A DNA stretch of 37,172 nucleotides from positions 1 to 37,172 of the forward strand of contig JAJZUR010000001.1 in the NCBI GenBank assembly GCA_021848375.1. The letters run 5' to 3'. Under the pieces are notes generated by a model. The model was not told where the DNA came from. It saw only the letters and a list, made by a program, of their open reading frames with translations, and made no database searches. Source of the DNA: Pseudomonadota bacterium (lineage in GTDB: Bacteria; Pseudomonadota; Gammaproteobacteria; UBA6186; Azoamicaceae). A program made the position numbers and the translations under genes. Positions 1 through 9,153 of this stretch are shown piece by piece. The number at the start of each line of letters is the position of its first letter. The stretch's first letter is position 1.

Positions 1-1836
1 GCGGCTTTCGCATTTTTTGGTCTTACAAATTATTTTTCCTTTAGTAGTGGTTCTCGAAGCGTTGCTGCGACCATTAATGGGGAAAAAATCCTCTGGCCAA
101 CGGTGCAAAAAATGTATGAACAAGTTGCAAGGCGCTATGGCGAGCAAGCTGATGCAAAAGCAATAAAAGAACAAATACTCATGAAAATGGTGGAGCGTTC
201 TGCGCTGATGAGCGAAGCTAAAATTTTAGGGTTTCGGGTAGGTGAGGAACAAATTGCGGGATTTATATCTCAAATAGCCGACTTTCAGGTGGATGGAAAA
301 TTTTCAAAGGATCAGTATTTAAAAGCGTTAGGGCAGGCCTCTTATACGGATGCAAGTTTTAGAAAGGAATTATCGCAAGATGTATTGTTAGGGCAATTTC
401 AGCAGGGTATTGCGCAGTCCAGTTTTATTTTGTCCACAGAATTACAAAACACCGTAGCCTTATTAGATCAAAAACGCGACATTGGTTATATGCAAATTCC
501 AGCGAATAAATATCAAAAAGAAATCAGTATTTCGGCGGATCAAATAAAGGCTTATTATGATGATCACCAATCGAATTTTGTAAAACCAGAACAAGTCGTT
601 TTAGAATATGTTACCTTATCTTTAGACCAATTGGCGAAGCAAGTTAAACCTTCAAAGGAAGAGGTTTTAGCATTTTATCAAGAACATGAAGCAGCCTACA
701 CCACGCCGGAACGAGTTCATGCGCGTCATATTTTATTGATGACTGAGGGAACGGATAAAGAGCAGCTTGCAAAGGCAAAAGAAAAGGCAGATGCCATTGT
801 GGTAGAGTTAAATCAAGGTGCTGATTTTGAAAAGTTAGCGCGTAAAGTGTCAGATGACGCAGGTTCTGCGGAGCAAGGCGGTGATTTGGGGTGGTTTGTG
901 CGCGGGCAAATGGTGCCTGAATTTGAAAAAGCAGTATTTGAAGCGGCACTGTCAGATTCCATTATCGGTCCTGTTCAAACTCAATTTGGCTATCATGTGA
1001 TCCAAGTAGTGGAGCATAAAGTTGCAGCGGTAAGGCCGTTTGAAGAAGTAAAAGAGTTAGTCGAAGCTCAGTTAACCCAGGAAAAGGCGCAATTAAAGTT
1101 TGCAGAGGTCGAAGAACAGTTTGCCAAAGTTGCCTTTGAACAATCTAGCAGTCTCCTCCCGCTGGTTGAGTCTTTTGGCTTAAAGATTAAAGAAGAAACC
1201 ATCAGTCGCATGGCAGGCAAAGAAGGCAGCATTGAATCTCATCCTGAGGTGTTGAAAGTAGCATTTAGCGAAGAATTACTTAAAAAAGGTCATAACAGTG
1301 CACCGATTTCATTGTCTGAAACAGAGACCGCCATTTTTCGAGTCAAAAAACATAGTCCTGCAGAGCAGCAAACCTTGGCGGAAGTCGAAGGGCAGATTAA
1401 AGAACATTTGGTGGCTGAAAAATCAAAAGCGAAAATGAAAGAACTGGGTGAGTTACTGGTAAAAGAGATCCGCAATGGGAAAAAGCCGGAACAATTAGCG
1501 CTCGAACATCAGCTTAAGTGGGTTGTAAAGCATAAAGTTGTACGTACGCCATCAGATACTGATCGTAATTTGGTAACAGCTGCTTTTCAAATGCAGTCAG
1601 AAGAATCTGAAGCCAAGCATCCCAATGTAAAAGGGTTCATTACCCCAACAGGCGATTATTTAGTATTAATGTTAAATAAAGTGCAAGCTGGGGATATCCA
1701 AAAGATGGATGAAACAACGGAACGATCATATCGTCAAGGTCTAACAGAAATCTCGGGTCAACTTGAATATGCGCTTTATGCAAGTCAAGTCCTGCGAGAT
1801 GCTAGAGTTGAATTTTCTAAAGAACCGGGTGCTTAA
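1..1836 (+). CDS. ppiD: Peptidyl-prolyl isomerase PpiD, 5'-truncated by the window edge
   Basis: The reading frame is open from base 1, so the true start lies outside the window; about 611 codons are visible. The first residues are hydrophobic (AAFAFFGLTNYF) and look like the end of the N-terminal membrane anchor of PpiD. They are followed by the SurA/PpiD N-terminal chaperone region, with ATINGEKI near residue 24. A single parvulin domain lies at about residues 236-340, with the family pieces HARHILL, GGDLGWF and FGYHVIQV. A long helical C-terminal region follows. PpiD is an inner-membrane-anchored periplasmic foldase that helps outer-membrane and secreted proteins leave the Sec translocon. 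The first ATG in view (103) is internal. The size and single parvulin domain fit PpiD better than SurA, which has two parvulin domains and a cleaved signal. Confidence 0.9.
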   Translation, partial: AAFAFFGLTNYFSFSSGSRSVAATINGEKILWPTVQKMYEQVARRYGEQADAKAIKEQILMKMVERSALMSEAKILGFRVGEEQIAGFISQIADFQVDGKFSKDQYLKALGQASYTDASFRKELSQDVLLGQFQQGIAQSSFILSTELQNTVALLDQKRDIGYMQIPANKYQKEISISADQIKAYYDDHQSNFVKPEQVVLEYVTLSLDQLAKQVKPSKEEVLAFYQEHEAAYTTPERVHARHILLMTEGTDKEQLAKAKEKADAIVVELNQGADFEKLARKVSDDAGSAEQGGDLGWFVRGQMVPEFEKAVFEAALSDSIIGPVQTQFGYHVIQVVEHKVAAVRPFEEVKELVEAQLTQEKAQLKFAEVEEQFAKVAFEQSSSLLPLVESFGLKIKEETISRMAGKEGSIESHPEVLKVAFSEELLKKGHNSAPISLSETETAIFRVKKHSPAEQQTLAEVEGQIKEHLVAEKSKAKMKELGELLVKEIRNGKKPEQLALEHQLKWVVKHKVVRTPSDTDRNLVTAAFQMQSEESEAKHPNVKGFITPTGDYLVLMLNKVQAGDIQKMDETTERSYRQGLTEISGQLEYALYASQVLRDARVEFSKEPGA

Positions 1837-1844
1837 CTTTCTTG

Positions 1845-1873
1845 TTGACTTTCAGACCCCCGTGTTTGAAAAT
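1845..1873 (+). promoter_or_regulatory. Candidate potABCD promoter
   Basis: TTGACT (1845-1850) is followed, after 17 nt, by GAAAAT (1868-1873). The -35 box matches 5 of 6 consensus bases and the -10 box 4 of 6. It lies between the ppiD stop and potA, about 33 nt before the potA ATG. Read-through from ppiD is also possible, because no terminator is visible between them. Confidence 0.4.
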
Positions 1874-1905
1874 GACAGTTTAAGTTGATTAACTGCCGGA
1901 CAGAC

Positions 1906-3000
1906 ATGAACAACATAATCGAATTAAAAGGGGTTTCTAAATATTATCACGATCATCCAGTGTTGCAGGATATTGATCTAGAAGTCAAAAATCGTGAATT
2001 TTTAACCATTTTAGGTCCTTCTGGTTGCGGAAAAACAACTTTATTGCGTCTGATTTCTGGATTTGAAACACCGAGTAGCGGCACAATTTTGATGAAAGGA
2101 AAAGATGTTTCAGAGTTGCCTGCGCCCTTACGGCATGTCAACACCGTTTTTCAAAGCTATGCCCTTTTTCCACACATGAATGTGTTTGAGAACGTTGCGT
2201 TTGGTTTACGTTGTCAGCACCTCCCCAAAGACGAAATAGATCATCGGGTGCGCGAGGCATTGCGAATGGTTAAGCTCGAACATTTGATATTACGCAAACC
2301 ACATCAATTAAGCGGGGGACAGCAACAACGTATTGCAATAGCGCGTGCAGTGGTGAATAAGCCATTGGTTTTATTGTTAGATGAACCGTTAAGTTCTTTA
2401 GATTATCGTTTACGTAAAACCATGCAAATGGAATTAAAACAATTACAAAGTGATTTGGGTATCACTTTCATTTTAGTGACACATGATCAAGAAGAAGCAT
2501 TATCGACGGCTGATCGAGTAGTCATTATGAATCATGGATTGATCGAACAAATTGGTACGCCGCGGGCTGTATATGAAGAACCCGAAAATTTACATGTTGC
2601 ACAATTCGTAGGCGAAGTGAATATTTTTAATGCGAAGGTTTTAGCAATTTCTCCTGATACGATTGAGGTGGAGTTTGAGGGTAAGCAGTTTACGTTAAAA
2701 AATAGTAAAAATTTTTCCGAAGCAGAATTCTTGTATATATTATTACGACCCGAAGATTTAGAAGTTTGGGGCGTTAATGAAGTGCAAAATCCAGAAAATA
2801 TGTATTCGGCTAATGTAGTACAAGTAATTTACAAGGGCTCAACGGTAGATTTAATCCTAAAATTAAAATCGGGTACTCAAATTTTAGCGACTCAATTTTT
2901 TAATGAAGATGATGAGAAGTTGGATTTTAGATTGGGTGAATCGGTGTGGGTTTGTTGGCGTTCCGGCTGGGAGGTCATTTTAGCAAATGACACAAGATAA
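1906..3000 (+). CDS. potA: Spermidine/putrescine ABC transporter, ATPase PotA
   Basis: Cytoplasmic ATPase of the polyamine importer, 364 aa from the ATG at 1906. The frame can be extended to a TTG at 1885, but homologs begin near the ATG and a weak GGA-type ribosome site precedes it. The Walker A motif GPSGCGKT is at residues 37-44. A Q-loop (FQSYALFPHMN), the signature LSGGQQQR, Walker B LLLDEPLSSLD and the switch HDQEEA follow in order. The C-terminal 110 residues form the TOBE-type regulatory domain seen in PotA, MalK and CysA. The gene overlaps potB by 14 nt, so the four pot genes are very probably one operon with coupled translation. Confidence 0.95.
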   Translation: MNNIIELKGVSKYYHDHPVLQDIDLEVKNREFLTILGPSGCGKTTLLRLISGFETPSSGTILMKGKDVSELPAPLRHVNTVFQSYALFPHMNVFENVAFGLRCQHLPKDEIDHRVREALRMVKLEHLILRKPHQLSGGQQQRIAIARAVVNKPLVLLLDEPLSSLDYRLRKTMQMELKQLQSDLGITFILVTHDQEEALSTADRVVIMNHGLIEQIGTPRAVYEEPENLHVAQFVGEVNIFNAKVLAISPDTIEVEFEGKQFTLKNSKNFSEAEFLYILLRPEDLEVWGVNEVQNPENMYSANVVQVIYKGSTVDLILKLKSGTQILATQFFNEDDEKLDFRLGESVWVCWRSGWEVILANDTR

Positions 3001-3847
3001 ACTCTTTCGTACCTTTTCTACCACTATCGTTTGGTTTTGGTTAAGCGTCTTTGCTCTCGTGCCCAGTTTTTTGTTATTCATGACCAGTCTACTCGTTCAT
3101 GGAGATAGCGAATTAGTTCGATTGCAGTTTACGGTAGATAATTATTTACAGTTATTTAATGCCAATTATCTCAGAGTATTTTTACGTTCTTTTTTGTTGG
3201 CCGGCGCTTGTACTGTGGGATGCTTATTATTAGCCTATCCCTTTAGTTATTTGATTGCCAGATCAGCGGATCGCTATAAAGGGATCTTATTATTATTAGT
3301 CGTTATACCTTTTTGGACCAGTTCACTCATTCGCTCTTATGCGATTGTTGCGATTTTAAAAACTCATGGGATCCTGAATACTTTTTTACTTTGGGTAGGG
3401 ATAATCGATACCCCGATACAAATGTTATATACTGATACTGCGACTTTGATCGGGTTAATTTATACCCTGCTGCCCTTAATGATTTTGCCTTTGTATGCCA
3501 GCATTGAAAAATTAGATACGCGCTTAATTGATGCAGCATGCGATCTTGGCGCTAACAAAATCCAAGTACTTTTAAAAATCCTCTTACCATTAACACTGCC
3601 AGGTATTTTATCGGGTTGTGTTTTGGTGTTTTTACCAGCCATGACTATATTTTATATTCCTGATTTATTAGGGGGTGCTAAAACACTCTTAATTGGCAAT
3701 ATCATTCAAAGTCAATTCCTAGCGGCGCGTAATTGGCCGATGGGAGCAACCATTAGTGTTGCCTTAACGCTTTTAATGAGCATGATGCTCTTTATTTATT
3801 GGCGCTGTTATAAACATAAAAAAGAGCCGATGTATGAATCGTATTAG
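2987..3847 (+). CDS. potB: Spermidine/putrescine ABC transporter permease PotB
   Basis: Inner-membrane permease of 286 aa with about six hydrophobic segments. The cytoplasmic EAA loop that docks on the ATPase is visible as DAACDLGANKIQ..LPLTLPGI in the C-terminal third. The start ATG (2987) lies inside the end of potA, preceded by GGAGGT about 11 nt upstream. With PotC it forms the membrane channel of the polyamine importer. Length and order (A-B-C-D) are those of the E. coli pot operon. Confidence 0.95.
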   Translation: MTQDKLFRTFSTTIVWFWLSVFALVPSFLLFMTSLLVHGDSELVRLQFTVDNYLQLFNANYLRVFLRSFLLAGACTVGCLLLAYPFSYLIARSADRYKGILLLLVVIPFWTSSLIRSYAIVAILKTHGILNTFLLWVGIIDTPIQMLYTDTATLIGLIYTLLPLMILPLYASIEKLDTRLIDAACDLGANKIQVLLKILLPLTLPGILSGCVLVFLPAMTIFYIPDLLGGAKTLLIGNIIQSQFLAARNWPMGATISVALTLLMSMMLFIYWRCYKHKKEPMYESY

Positions 3848-4604
3848 CAGGTTAGCCTATTTGATGGCAGTTTATTTATTTTTGTATGCGCCTATTTTTG
3901 TATTGGTTGCTTATTCGTTTAATGATTCTTCTTATTCCATGTTGTGGCAAGGGTTTACCTTGCGCTGGTACCACAGTTTGATAGAAAATATCGATCTTCA
4001 GGTAGTTGCTTTTCATTCTTTACTGGTAGGTGTTTTAGCTGCCACAGGTGCGACATCCATTGGCACATTAGCGGCCGTGTCTTTATATCGATATAATTTT
4101 TTTGGAAAAAAATTATTACATGCCCTAATTTTTATTTTGATAATTTCGCCCGATATTGTTATCGGAATTTCCTTGTTGATTCTATTTTCAACCTTAAAAA
4201 TTTCGCTTGGATTTTGGTCCTTGTTATTATCTCACATTACCTTTTGTATTCCCTTTGTGACGGTCACCGTTTATTCACGCCTTGCTGGACAAGATAAAAA
4301 TTTGTTTGAGGCAGCTAAAGATTTAGGCGCAACTGAAGGAACGATCTTTAGGCGTATTTTGATCCCTTTATTATGGCCAGCCATTATTGCAGGATGGCTA
4401 TTGAGTTTTACCCTATCATTAGATGATGTCATTATTAGTTTTTTTGTTACGGGTCCTGAATTTGATATTTTACCCTTGAAGATATTTTCAATGGTAAGAG
4501 TTGGCGTGAAGCCAGAAGTCAATGCCTTATGCTCCGTGTTATTTGGGTTAACGTTAGCGTTAGTGTTAGCTTATCAGTATTGCACTTGGAAAAAACGGTC
4601 ATGA
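3834..4604 (+). CDS. potC: Spermidine/putrescine ABC transporter permease PotC
   Basis: Second permease subunit, 256 aa, six predicted membrane segments, with the EAA loop EAAKDLGATEGTIFRRILIP in the second half. Its start overlaps the end of potB by 14 nt and its stop overlaps the potD start as ATGA. The conserved LSLDDVIISFFVTGP stretch after the EAA loop is typical of PotC-type permeases. It partners with PotB to move spermidine or putrescine into the cell. Confidence 0.95.
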   Translation: MNRISRLAYLMAVYLFLYAPIFVLVAYSFNDSSYSMLWQGFTLRWYHSLIENIDLQVVAFHSLLVGVLAATGATSIGTLAAVSLYRYNFFGKKLLHALIFILIISPDIVIGISLLILFSTLKISLGFWSLLLSHITFCIPFVTVTVYSRLAGQDKNLFEAAKDLGATEGTIFRRILIPLLWPAIIAGWLLSFTLSLDDVIISFFVTGPEFDILPLKIFSMVRVGVKPEVNALCSVLFGLTLALVLAYQYCTWKKRS

Positions 4605-5647
4605 AAAATGGCAAATTTTTTATTGTTTTGGTGATGTTCTGGTGGATTGTTACGCCTAACCTTTTTGCAAACGACAATATCTTAAATATTTATACCTGGG
4701 CGGGTTATTTGCCAGATTCAGTGATTCAGGCTTTTGAAGCAGAAACTGGAATTCAGGTTAACCATTCTACTTATGTGAATAATGAAGTCTTGTACGCCAA
4801 ATTAAAAGCCAACCCAGATGTGGGATATGATGTGGTGATCCCTTCTACTTATTTTATTAGCCGCATGGTCAAGCAAGATATGTTACAGAAGATAGATAAA
4901 TCCAAGCTATCCCTGTTGAAAAATATCGATCCGGTTTTTCTAAATAAAGAACACGATCCTGAGAATGAATATGGAGTTCCTTATTTGTGGAATAGCACAG
5001 GTATTGCAGTCAATACGCGCTATCATTCAAAGGAAAGTGTATTAGCATGGCGCGATTTATGGAATTCACGTTATAAAAATCAACTATTGATGTTAGATGA
5101 TGCTCGTGAGATTTTTGCGGTGGCGCTGTTAACCTTGGGCTATTCAGTGAATGAAACCAATCCTGTACATATCCAAAGTGCTTTTTTAAAACTGCAGGCG
5201 TTAATGGACAATATCAAATTATTCAATTTAGATGCGCAGCGTTCTATTTATTTAGACGAGGATATTACTCTTGGAATGGGCTGGAATGGCGATATATTTA
5301 TCGCTAAGCAAGAGAATTCTAATCTTGCTTTTATTTATCCAACAGAAGGATATATTGTGGCATTGGATTGCGTTGCTATTCCCAAAGGCGCAAAACATGT
5401 GGAGGCTGCTCATCGATTTATTGATTTTATTTTGCGGGGTTCTGTTGCAAAAGAAATTAGTGAGAGTACAGGGTTTTCGACACCGAATATTGTCGGGAGA
5501 GGGTTGTTACCGGATAACATCCGCAATGATGAAATTTTGTACCCCAACGCCGAAATTTTGAAGCGGGCACATTTGTTGACGGATGTCGGGGAGCTTGCTC
5601 CCCTGTATGAAAAATATTACGAACTTTTAAAACTTGAAACGAGGTAA
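4601..5647 (+). CDS. potD: Periplasmic spermidine/putrescine-binding protein PotD
   Basis: Substrate-binding protein of the importer, 348 aa from the ATG at 4601. That ATG overlaps the potC stop as ATGA. A longer frame from 4529 would start inside potC and is unlikely. A signal peptide is evident: KNGK, then a hydrophobic core, then LFA before NDNILNIYTWAGYLP. The mature part follows E. coli PotD closely by eye, including STYFISRM, IDKSKL, DDAREIFAVAL, GMGWNGDIFIA and FSTPN near the C-terminus. The polyamine-binding WTEY of E. coli PotD reads WAGY here, so ligand preference (spermidine or putrescine) cannot be fixed. The gene ends 4 nt before a convergent gene. Confidence 0.93.
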   Translation: MKNGKFFIVLVMFWWIVTPNLFANDNILNIYTWAGYLPDSVIQAFEAETGIQVNHSTYVNNEVLYAKLKANPDVGYDVVIPSTYFISRMVKQDMLQKIDKSKLSLLKNIDPVFLNKEHDPENEYGVPYLWNSTGIAVNTRYHSKESVLAWRDLWNSRYKNQLLMLDDAREIFAVALLTLGYSVNETNPVHIQSAFLKLQALMDNIKLFNLDAQRSIYLDEDITLGMGWNGDIFIAKQENSNLAFIYPTEGYIVALDCVAIPKGAKHVEAAHRFIDFILRGSVAKEISESTGFSTPNIVGRGLLPDNIRNDEILYPNAEILKRAHLLTDVGELAPLYEKYYELLKLETR

Positions 5648-5651
5648 GGAG

Positions 5652-6182
5652 CTAGTCGGAATTAAACGTCTTGCTGATAAATTCGGCTTCTGTTTGGGGT
5701 TGACAAGCGAGAATGCTGTCCACACTTTGGCCAATGGTTGCAGCAGAAACCTTTATGTTAGCAATCAGCGCATTGTGCTCTGGTTCGCTGGCATTGGAAG
5801 CTGCTGTGATAGTTTGTAAGGCATCATCAAACCAGCGCTTTGCTTCGGCTTGGTTTTGCGGAACCCCTTTTGCACACAAATAAAATCGACCAATCTGAAA
5901 TTTGATATTGGCTTGTTCAATTGGGTTTGCAGAAGGAAGATCAGCTCTATATTTTTTCATTGCATTCATATAAAAGGTGTTGGCAAGATCAGCACTGAGA
6001 TGGGCGCTATTGCGGTAATAATCACCCAGTAAACGTTCAGCGCGCGGATCATTAACAGCGGTGACGTAAATACGAACGCCAGTCACAAATAATTCAATAT
6101 GGAATGCGTAAATAAGCCCTATTAAAACAATTAAATAAATAATAAACGGAATGGTAGGGCACTTATTGTTACTTGAAGACAT
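5652..6182 (-). CDS. Small membrane-anchored Sel1-like repeat protein
   Basis: 176 aa from the ATG at 6182, chosen because GGAGA lies 8 nt upstream; the frame can be extended to 6227 without a better ribosome site. One hydrophobic segment (about residues 12-32, PFIIYLIVLIGLIYAF) is followed by a soluble helical region. This region carries Sel1/TPR-like pieces: AERLLGDYYRNSAHLS and IGRFYLCAKGVPQNQAEAKRW, the second being a good Sel1 repeat. The likely topology is a short cytoplasmic N-terminus with a periplasmic helical domain, suggesting a protein-protein interaction role. No specific function can be assigned. It converges on potD with only 4 nt between the stops. Confidence 0.75.
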   Translation of the reverse strand: MSSSNNKCPTIPFIIYLIVLIGLIYAFHIELFVTGVRIYVTAVNDPRAERLLGDYYRNSAHLSADLANTFYMNAMKKYRADLPSANPIEQANIKFQIGRFYLCAKGVPQNQAEAKRWFDDALQTITAASNASEPEHNALIANIKVSAATIGQSVDSILACQPQTEAEFISKTFNSD

Positions 6183-6269
6183 AGGTTGTTCTCCATGTAG
6201 TGAGGCAACTAAAACCCATAAAAGCATCTATAACCGAGTTCGTATTTAGTGTATGCAATAATTTACTAC

Positions 6270-6297
6270 TTGACAATTATTCGATTTCAGCGATGAT
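6270..6297 (+). promoter_or_regulatory. Candidate promoter of the first porin gene
   Basis: A perfect TTGACA (6270-6275) is followed, after 16 nt, by GATGAT (6292-6297, 4 of 6 matches). This leaves a leader of about 80 nt with a run of seven T before the porin ribosome site (TTAGGAGG, about 10 nt before the ATG at 6385). Confidence 0.4.
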
Positions 6298-6384
6298 GAT
6301 ACTAGCACTTAGCCCAACCTTGTGTTAGGGTTATTTTTTTATGTAATGTGTTCTCATGAGCCAACGGTTAGGAGGCAAGAATAG

Positions 6385-7818
6385 ATGAAGAGGAAAATGC
6401 ACTCTAAGATAGCGACAGGATTTGTTAGCAGCTTAGCAATGGTTAGCTTAGCTATTAGTGGTAATGCGTTTGCAGACAAGGTGAAACACCAAAATAAAGT
6501 TGCCGCTAAACCAGCAGCAAAGGTTATTCATCATCATCACCGCAAACTCCATAAGTTACATAAAACGGCTGATGGATGGGAATTAGGACAGGGTTGGTTA
6601 TTAACGTCTACCGGTGGGCTTTCTTATGTGCATCCAAATGATGATAGTTATTGGGTTAAGGTCAGTGGTACTGTGCGGTTAGATGAAACCGTATACATGG
6701 GAAATTATAGAGATAAAGGAACAGCCCAATTTCAAAGCGGCGCATTATTGCGTACTGCTGATCTCTATTTAGATGGTGGGCTGGGTAAAAATTGGGAATA
6801 CACTATTTCATTAGATTTTGCTGAGAGTGCGGGTAGCCATTTTGGTTTTGGAGATACCTGGCTAGCTTATTCTGGCTTTATGGAAAATAACCAAGTGTTT
6901 GTTGGGCAGGTGGCCGGCAACTGGTTTGGTTTAGATAATTCCAACAGTACGAGTTGGAATGCGTTTCTAGAAAAAAGTATACAGTCCTCTGCTTTTTATA
7001 TTGGCGATGGACTTGGGGTAATGACCGATTTTTGGTGGGACATGGGAGCAGTTACGTTAGTAGCAATGCAGCCTGAACAGGGCAGCAACGGTATCGCTGG
7101 CGTTCGTGATCGATGGAAAGGGACAGCGCGTGCGACCATTGCACCAAAACATGAAGCAGGTGATGTATGGCACTTTGGTGTTTCAGGCGCATGGCGTGAA
7201 ATGATCAGCTCTTTGAATGGAACCGCTTTTCCAAATGCAGGGAATCCAACCGGCGGTGGGGTAAACTATACCGCGCGGCCACCAGCGCGTAGTCGGAATA
7301 CCGTCGCGTTGTTGAATACTGCCTCGGGTAACGGTGGAGTGGACAGTGTATTAAATGGGCAAAATATTGTGGCCAACAATACTCGTCACTTTAACGTAGA
7401 AGCCGCAAGACAAGTCGGTCCTTTCATGTTAGAGGGCGAATATACGAACGTATTTGTTCACCGCATGTCGGGTTACCTAGGAACTTTAAGATTCTCTGGT
7501 TATAATGTGCAGTCCCGATATCTGTTAACCGGCGAATATCATCAATATGACGTACGTGATGGCCAATTTGGTGCAGTAAATCCGGTTGGTCCTTATGGCG
7601 CATTTGAAATTGCTGCTCGATACGACTTTGTTGACTTAAATAACAAAGACGTTCGGGGGGGCATGGAACATGATGTAACCGTAGGCTTTAATTGGTTTGT
7701 TAATAAACAAGTTCGGTTGTCTATGAATTATGTTCATGCTTCTATTCATCCGGCATTGGATGCTCAGCAACGCAACTTGGACATTATTGGGATGCGGGCT
7801 CAGATCCGGTTTAAATAA
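6385..7818 (+). CDS. OprO/OprP-family outer-membrane porin (paralog 1)
   Basis: 477 aa outer-membrane beta-barrel of the phosphate-selective porin O/P type, related in style to the second porin at 15102. It has a Sec signal peptide (positive start, hydrophobic core, cut after about residue 30 at NAFA|DK). A basic, histidine-rich stretch follows, with HHHH at 49-52 and further His at 35, 56 and 59. Alternating barrel strands fill the rest: YWVKVSGTVRLDETVY, LYLDGGLGKNWEYTISLDF, and near the end VTVGFNWFVNKQVRLSMNYVHA. The last residue is lysine after MRAQIRF, so the usual terminal aromatic is one position in. The start is supported by TTAGGAGG. Substrate is not predictable. Confidence 0.85.
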   Translation: MKRKMHSKIATGFVSSLAMVSLAISGNAFADKVKHQNKVAAKPAAKVIHHHHRKLHKLHKTADGWELGQGWLLTSTGGLSYVHPNDDSYWVKVSGTVRLDETVYMGNYRDKGTAQFQSGALLRTADLYLDGGLGKNWEYTISLDFAESAGSHFGFGDTWLAYSGFMENNQVFVGQVAGNWFGLDNSNSTSWNAFLEKSIQSSAFYIGDGLGVMTDFWWDMGAVTLVAMQPEQGSNGIAGVRDRWKGTARATIAPKHEAGDVWHFGVSGAWREMISSLNGTAFPNAGNPTGGGVNYTARPPARSRNTVALLNTASGNGGVDSVLNGQNIVANNTRHFNVEAARQVGPFMLEGEYTNVFVHRMSGYLGTLRFSGYNVQSRYLLTGEYHQYDVRDGQFGAVNPVGPYGAFEIAARYDFVDLNNKDVRGGMEHDVTVGFNWFVNKQVRLSMNYVHASIHPALDAQQRNLDIIGMRAQIRFK

Positions 7819-7829
7819 CCCCCACCCCA

Positions 7830-7891
7830 ACCCTCCCCCGCAAGCGGTAGAGGGTGTATTTTATCAGAAGGGCGGACTCAGCGGTCCGCCC
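7830..7891. repeat. Two adjacent intergenic hairpins between convergent genes
   Basis: Two inverted repeats lie between the stops of the porin and xseA. The first pairs 7830-7841 with 7844-7855 (10 of 12 bases, 2-nt loop, core CCCGC/GCGG). The second is perfect: GGGCGGAC (7870-7877) with GTCCGCCC (7884-7891), loop of 6. They are much more G+C-rich than the surroundings. Neither is followed by a T-run on either strand, so they resemble dispersed intergenic palindromes (REP-like) or transcript-end stabilisers more than classical intrinsic terminators. They could still end both convergent transcripts. Confidence 0.6.
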
Positions 7892-7899
7892 CTACAGGT

Positions 7900-9084
7900 T
7901 TAATCATTGATTGTCGCTGATATCACCCCATCTTTTACCCTAACCTCTAATAAATCCCCAGCACTCACCTCTTTAATCGTTCGTACAATCATTCCGCTAC
8001 TTTTTAAAGAAACAATGGCGTAGCCTCGATTTAACGTGGCAAGTGGGCTGACCGTTTCTAAAGTCCTTACTGCGTTCGTTAATACGAATGCTTTTTGTTT
8101 TAGGTATTGTCGTATTGCATTGTAAAAACGCGTGCGTAACGAAGTCAGTATAATTATTTGTTGTGCTATTTGGTGTCCTGGATGTCGTATGCGTTTTATC
8201 AGCCAATCTAGACGCTGCGATTCGTGTTGTAGATATTTGGTGATAGCATTAATGAGGCGTGTTTCTAGTTCCAAAAATTGTTTTAACCATTGGCTTTGGA
8301 GCGGAACAACCAATTCAGCTGCTGCAGAAGGGGTGGGAGCGCGTCTATCTCCGACCAAATCCGCAATGGTAAAATCAATTTCATGTCCTATTCCTGTGAC
8401 GATGGGAAGCGTGCTTGCAAAGATAGCTCTTGCTACCATTTCTTCATTAAAAGGCCACAGATCTTCTAGACTGCCGCCTCCGCGCGCTAAGATTAAAATA
8501 TCTGCGGCTTGATGAAAGTTTGCTAATTCAATGGCTTTAACAATTTCAAATTTGGCATCATTACCTTGAACTTTGGTTGGATAGAGAATGATAGGGATCT
8601 GAGGAAAGCGCCGCTGTAGTACGCTTAGAATGTCTCGTATGGCAGCCCCAGTCGGTGAAGTGATAATTCCGATTTGGCGAGGGAGGGTTGGTAGCGGTTT
8701 TTTCCATTTTTCTTCAAAGAGACCTTCTTTTTTTAATGTTGCAACGAGTGCTTCATAGGCCTTCCTCAGCAGACCATCTCCGGCCATTTCCATTTTATCA
8801 ACGATCAATTGATAATCGCCTCGATCTGGATAGAGGCTGACCTTCGCTTCAATTTGCACCAGTAGACCATTTTGGGGCTGAAATGCCAATCCTATTGTGC
8901 GGTTGCGGAACATGGCGCAGCGGATCTGTGCTTTTTGATCTTTTAGGGAAAAATACAAATGTCCGGATGTAGGACGTGCTAAGTTAGATATTTCACCCTC
9001 CACCCAAATGGAAGGAAAGCAGTCCTCTAACAGCTTTTGCGCAGCTAAATTGAGTTCTGATACACTAAATACAACCTTTGACAT
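7900..9084 (-). CDS. xseA: Exodeoxyribonuclease VII large subunit
   Basis: 394 aa from the ATG at 9084; a GTG four codons upstream (9096) is the alternative, and neither has a well-spaced ribosome site. The N-terminal OB-fold domain (about residues 1-100) shows VSELNLAAQKLLE, WVEGEISNL, SGHLYFSLKD and IRCAMFRN. The catalytic Exonuc_VII_L region follows with GIITSPTGAAIRDIL, ARGGGSLEDLWPFNEE, GIGHEIDFTI and DRRAPTPSAAAE, all hallmarks of XseA. A helical region and the C-terminal LNRGYAIV strand complete it. The enzyme degrades single-stranded DNA from both ends with XseB, whose gene is not in the window. It converges on the porin. Confidence 0.95.
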   Translation of the reverse strand: MSKVVFSVSELNLAAQKLLEDCFPSIWVEGEISNLARPTSGHLYFSLKDQKAQIRCAMFRNRTIGLAFQPQNGLLVQIEAKVSLYPDRGDYQLIVDKMEMAGDGLLRKAYEALVATLKKEGLFEEKWKKPLPTLPRQIGIITSPTGAAIRDILSVLQRRFPQIPIILYPTKVQGNDAKFEIVKAIELANFHQAADILILARGGGSLEDLWPFNEEMVARAIFASTLPIVTGIGHEIDFTIADLVGDRRAPTPSAAAELVVPLQSQWLKQFLELETRLINAITKYLQHESQRLDWLIKRIRHPGHQIAQQIIILTSLRTRFYNAIRQYLKQKAFVLTNAVRTLETVSPLATLNRGYAIVSLKSSGMIVRTIKEVSAGDLLEVRVKDGVISATIND

Positions 9085-9153
9085 ATCCTGACACACTAAT
9101 GATGTTAAAAATTATGTTAAATTTCAGTCATTCTACCGTATTCTGAGATCGAA

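Noticed and set aside
4546..4571. Short run of GTTAGC-like hexamers at the end of potC
   Set aside because: It encodes alternating Leu/Ala/Val in the last membrane helix; a coding effect, not a repeat element.
6311..6338. Weak hairpin-like stretch followed by seven T in the leader of the first porin gene
   Set aside because: Only four base pairs can form (AACC/GGTT), too weak to call an attenuator or terminator.
8132..8512. 126-codon open frame on the plus strand
   Set aside because: Antisense to xseA, which is strongly supported by conserved motifs.
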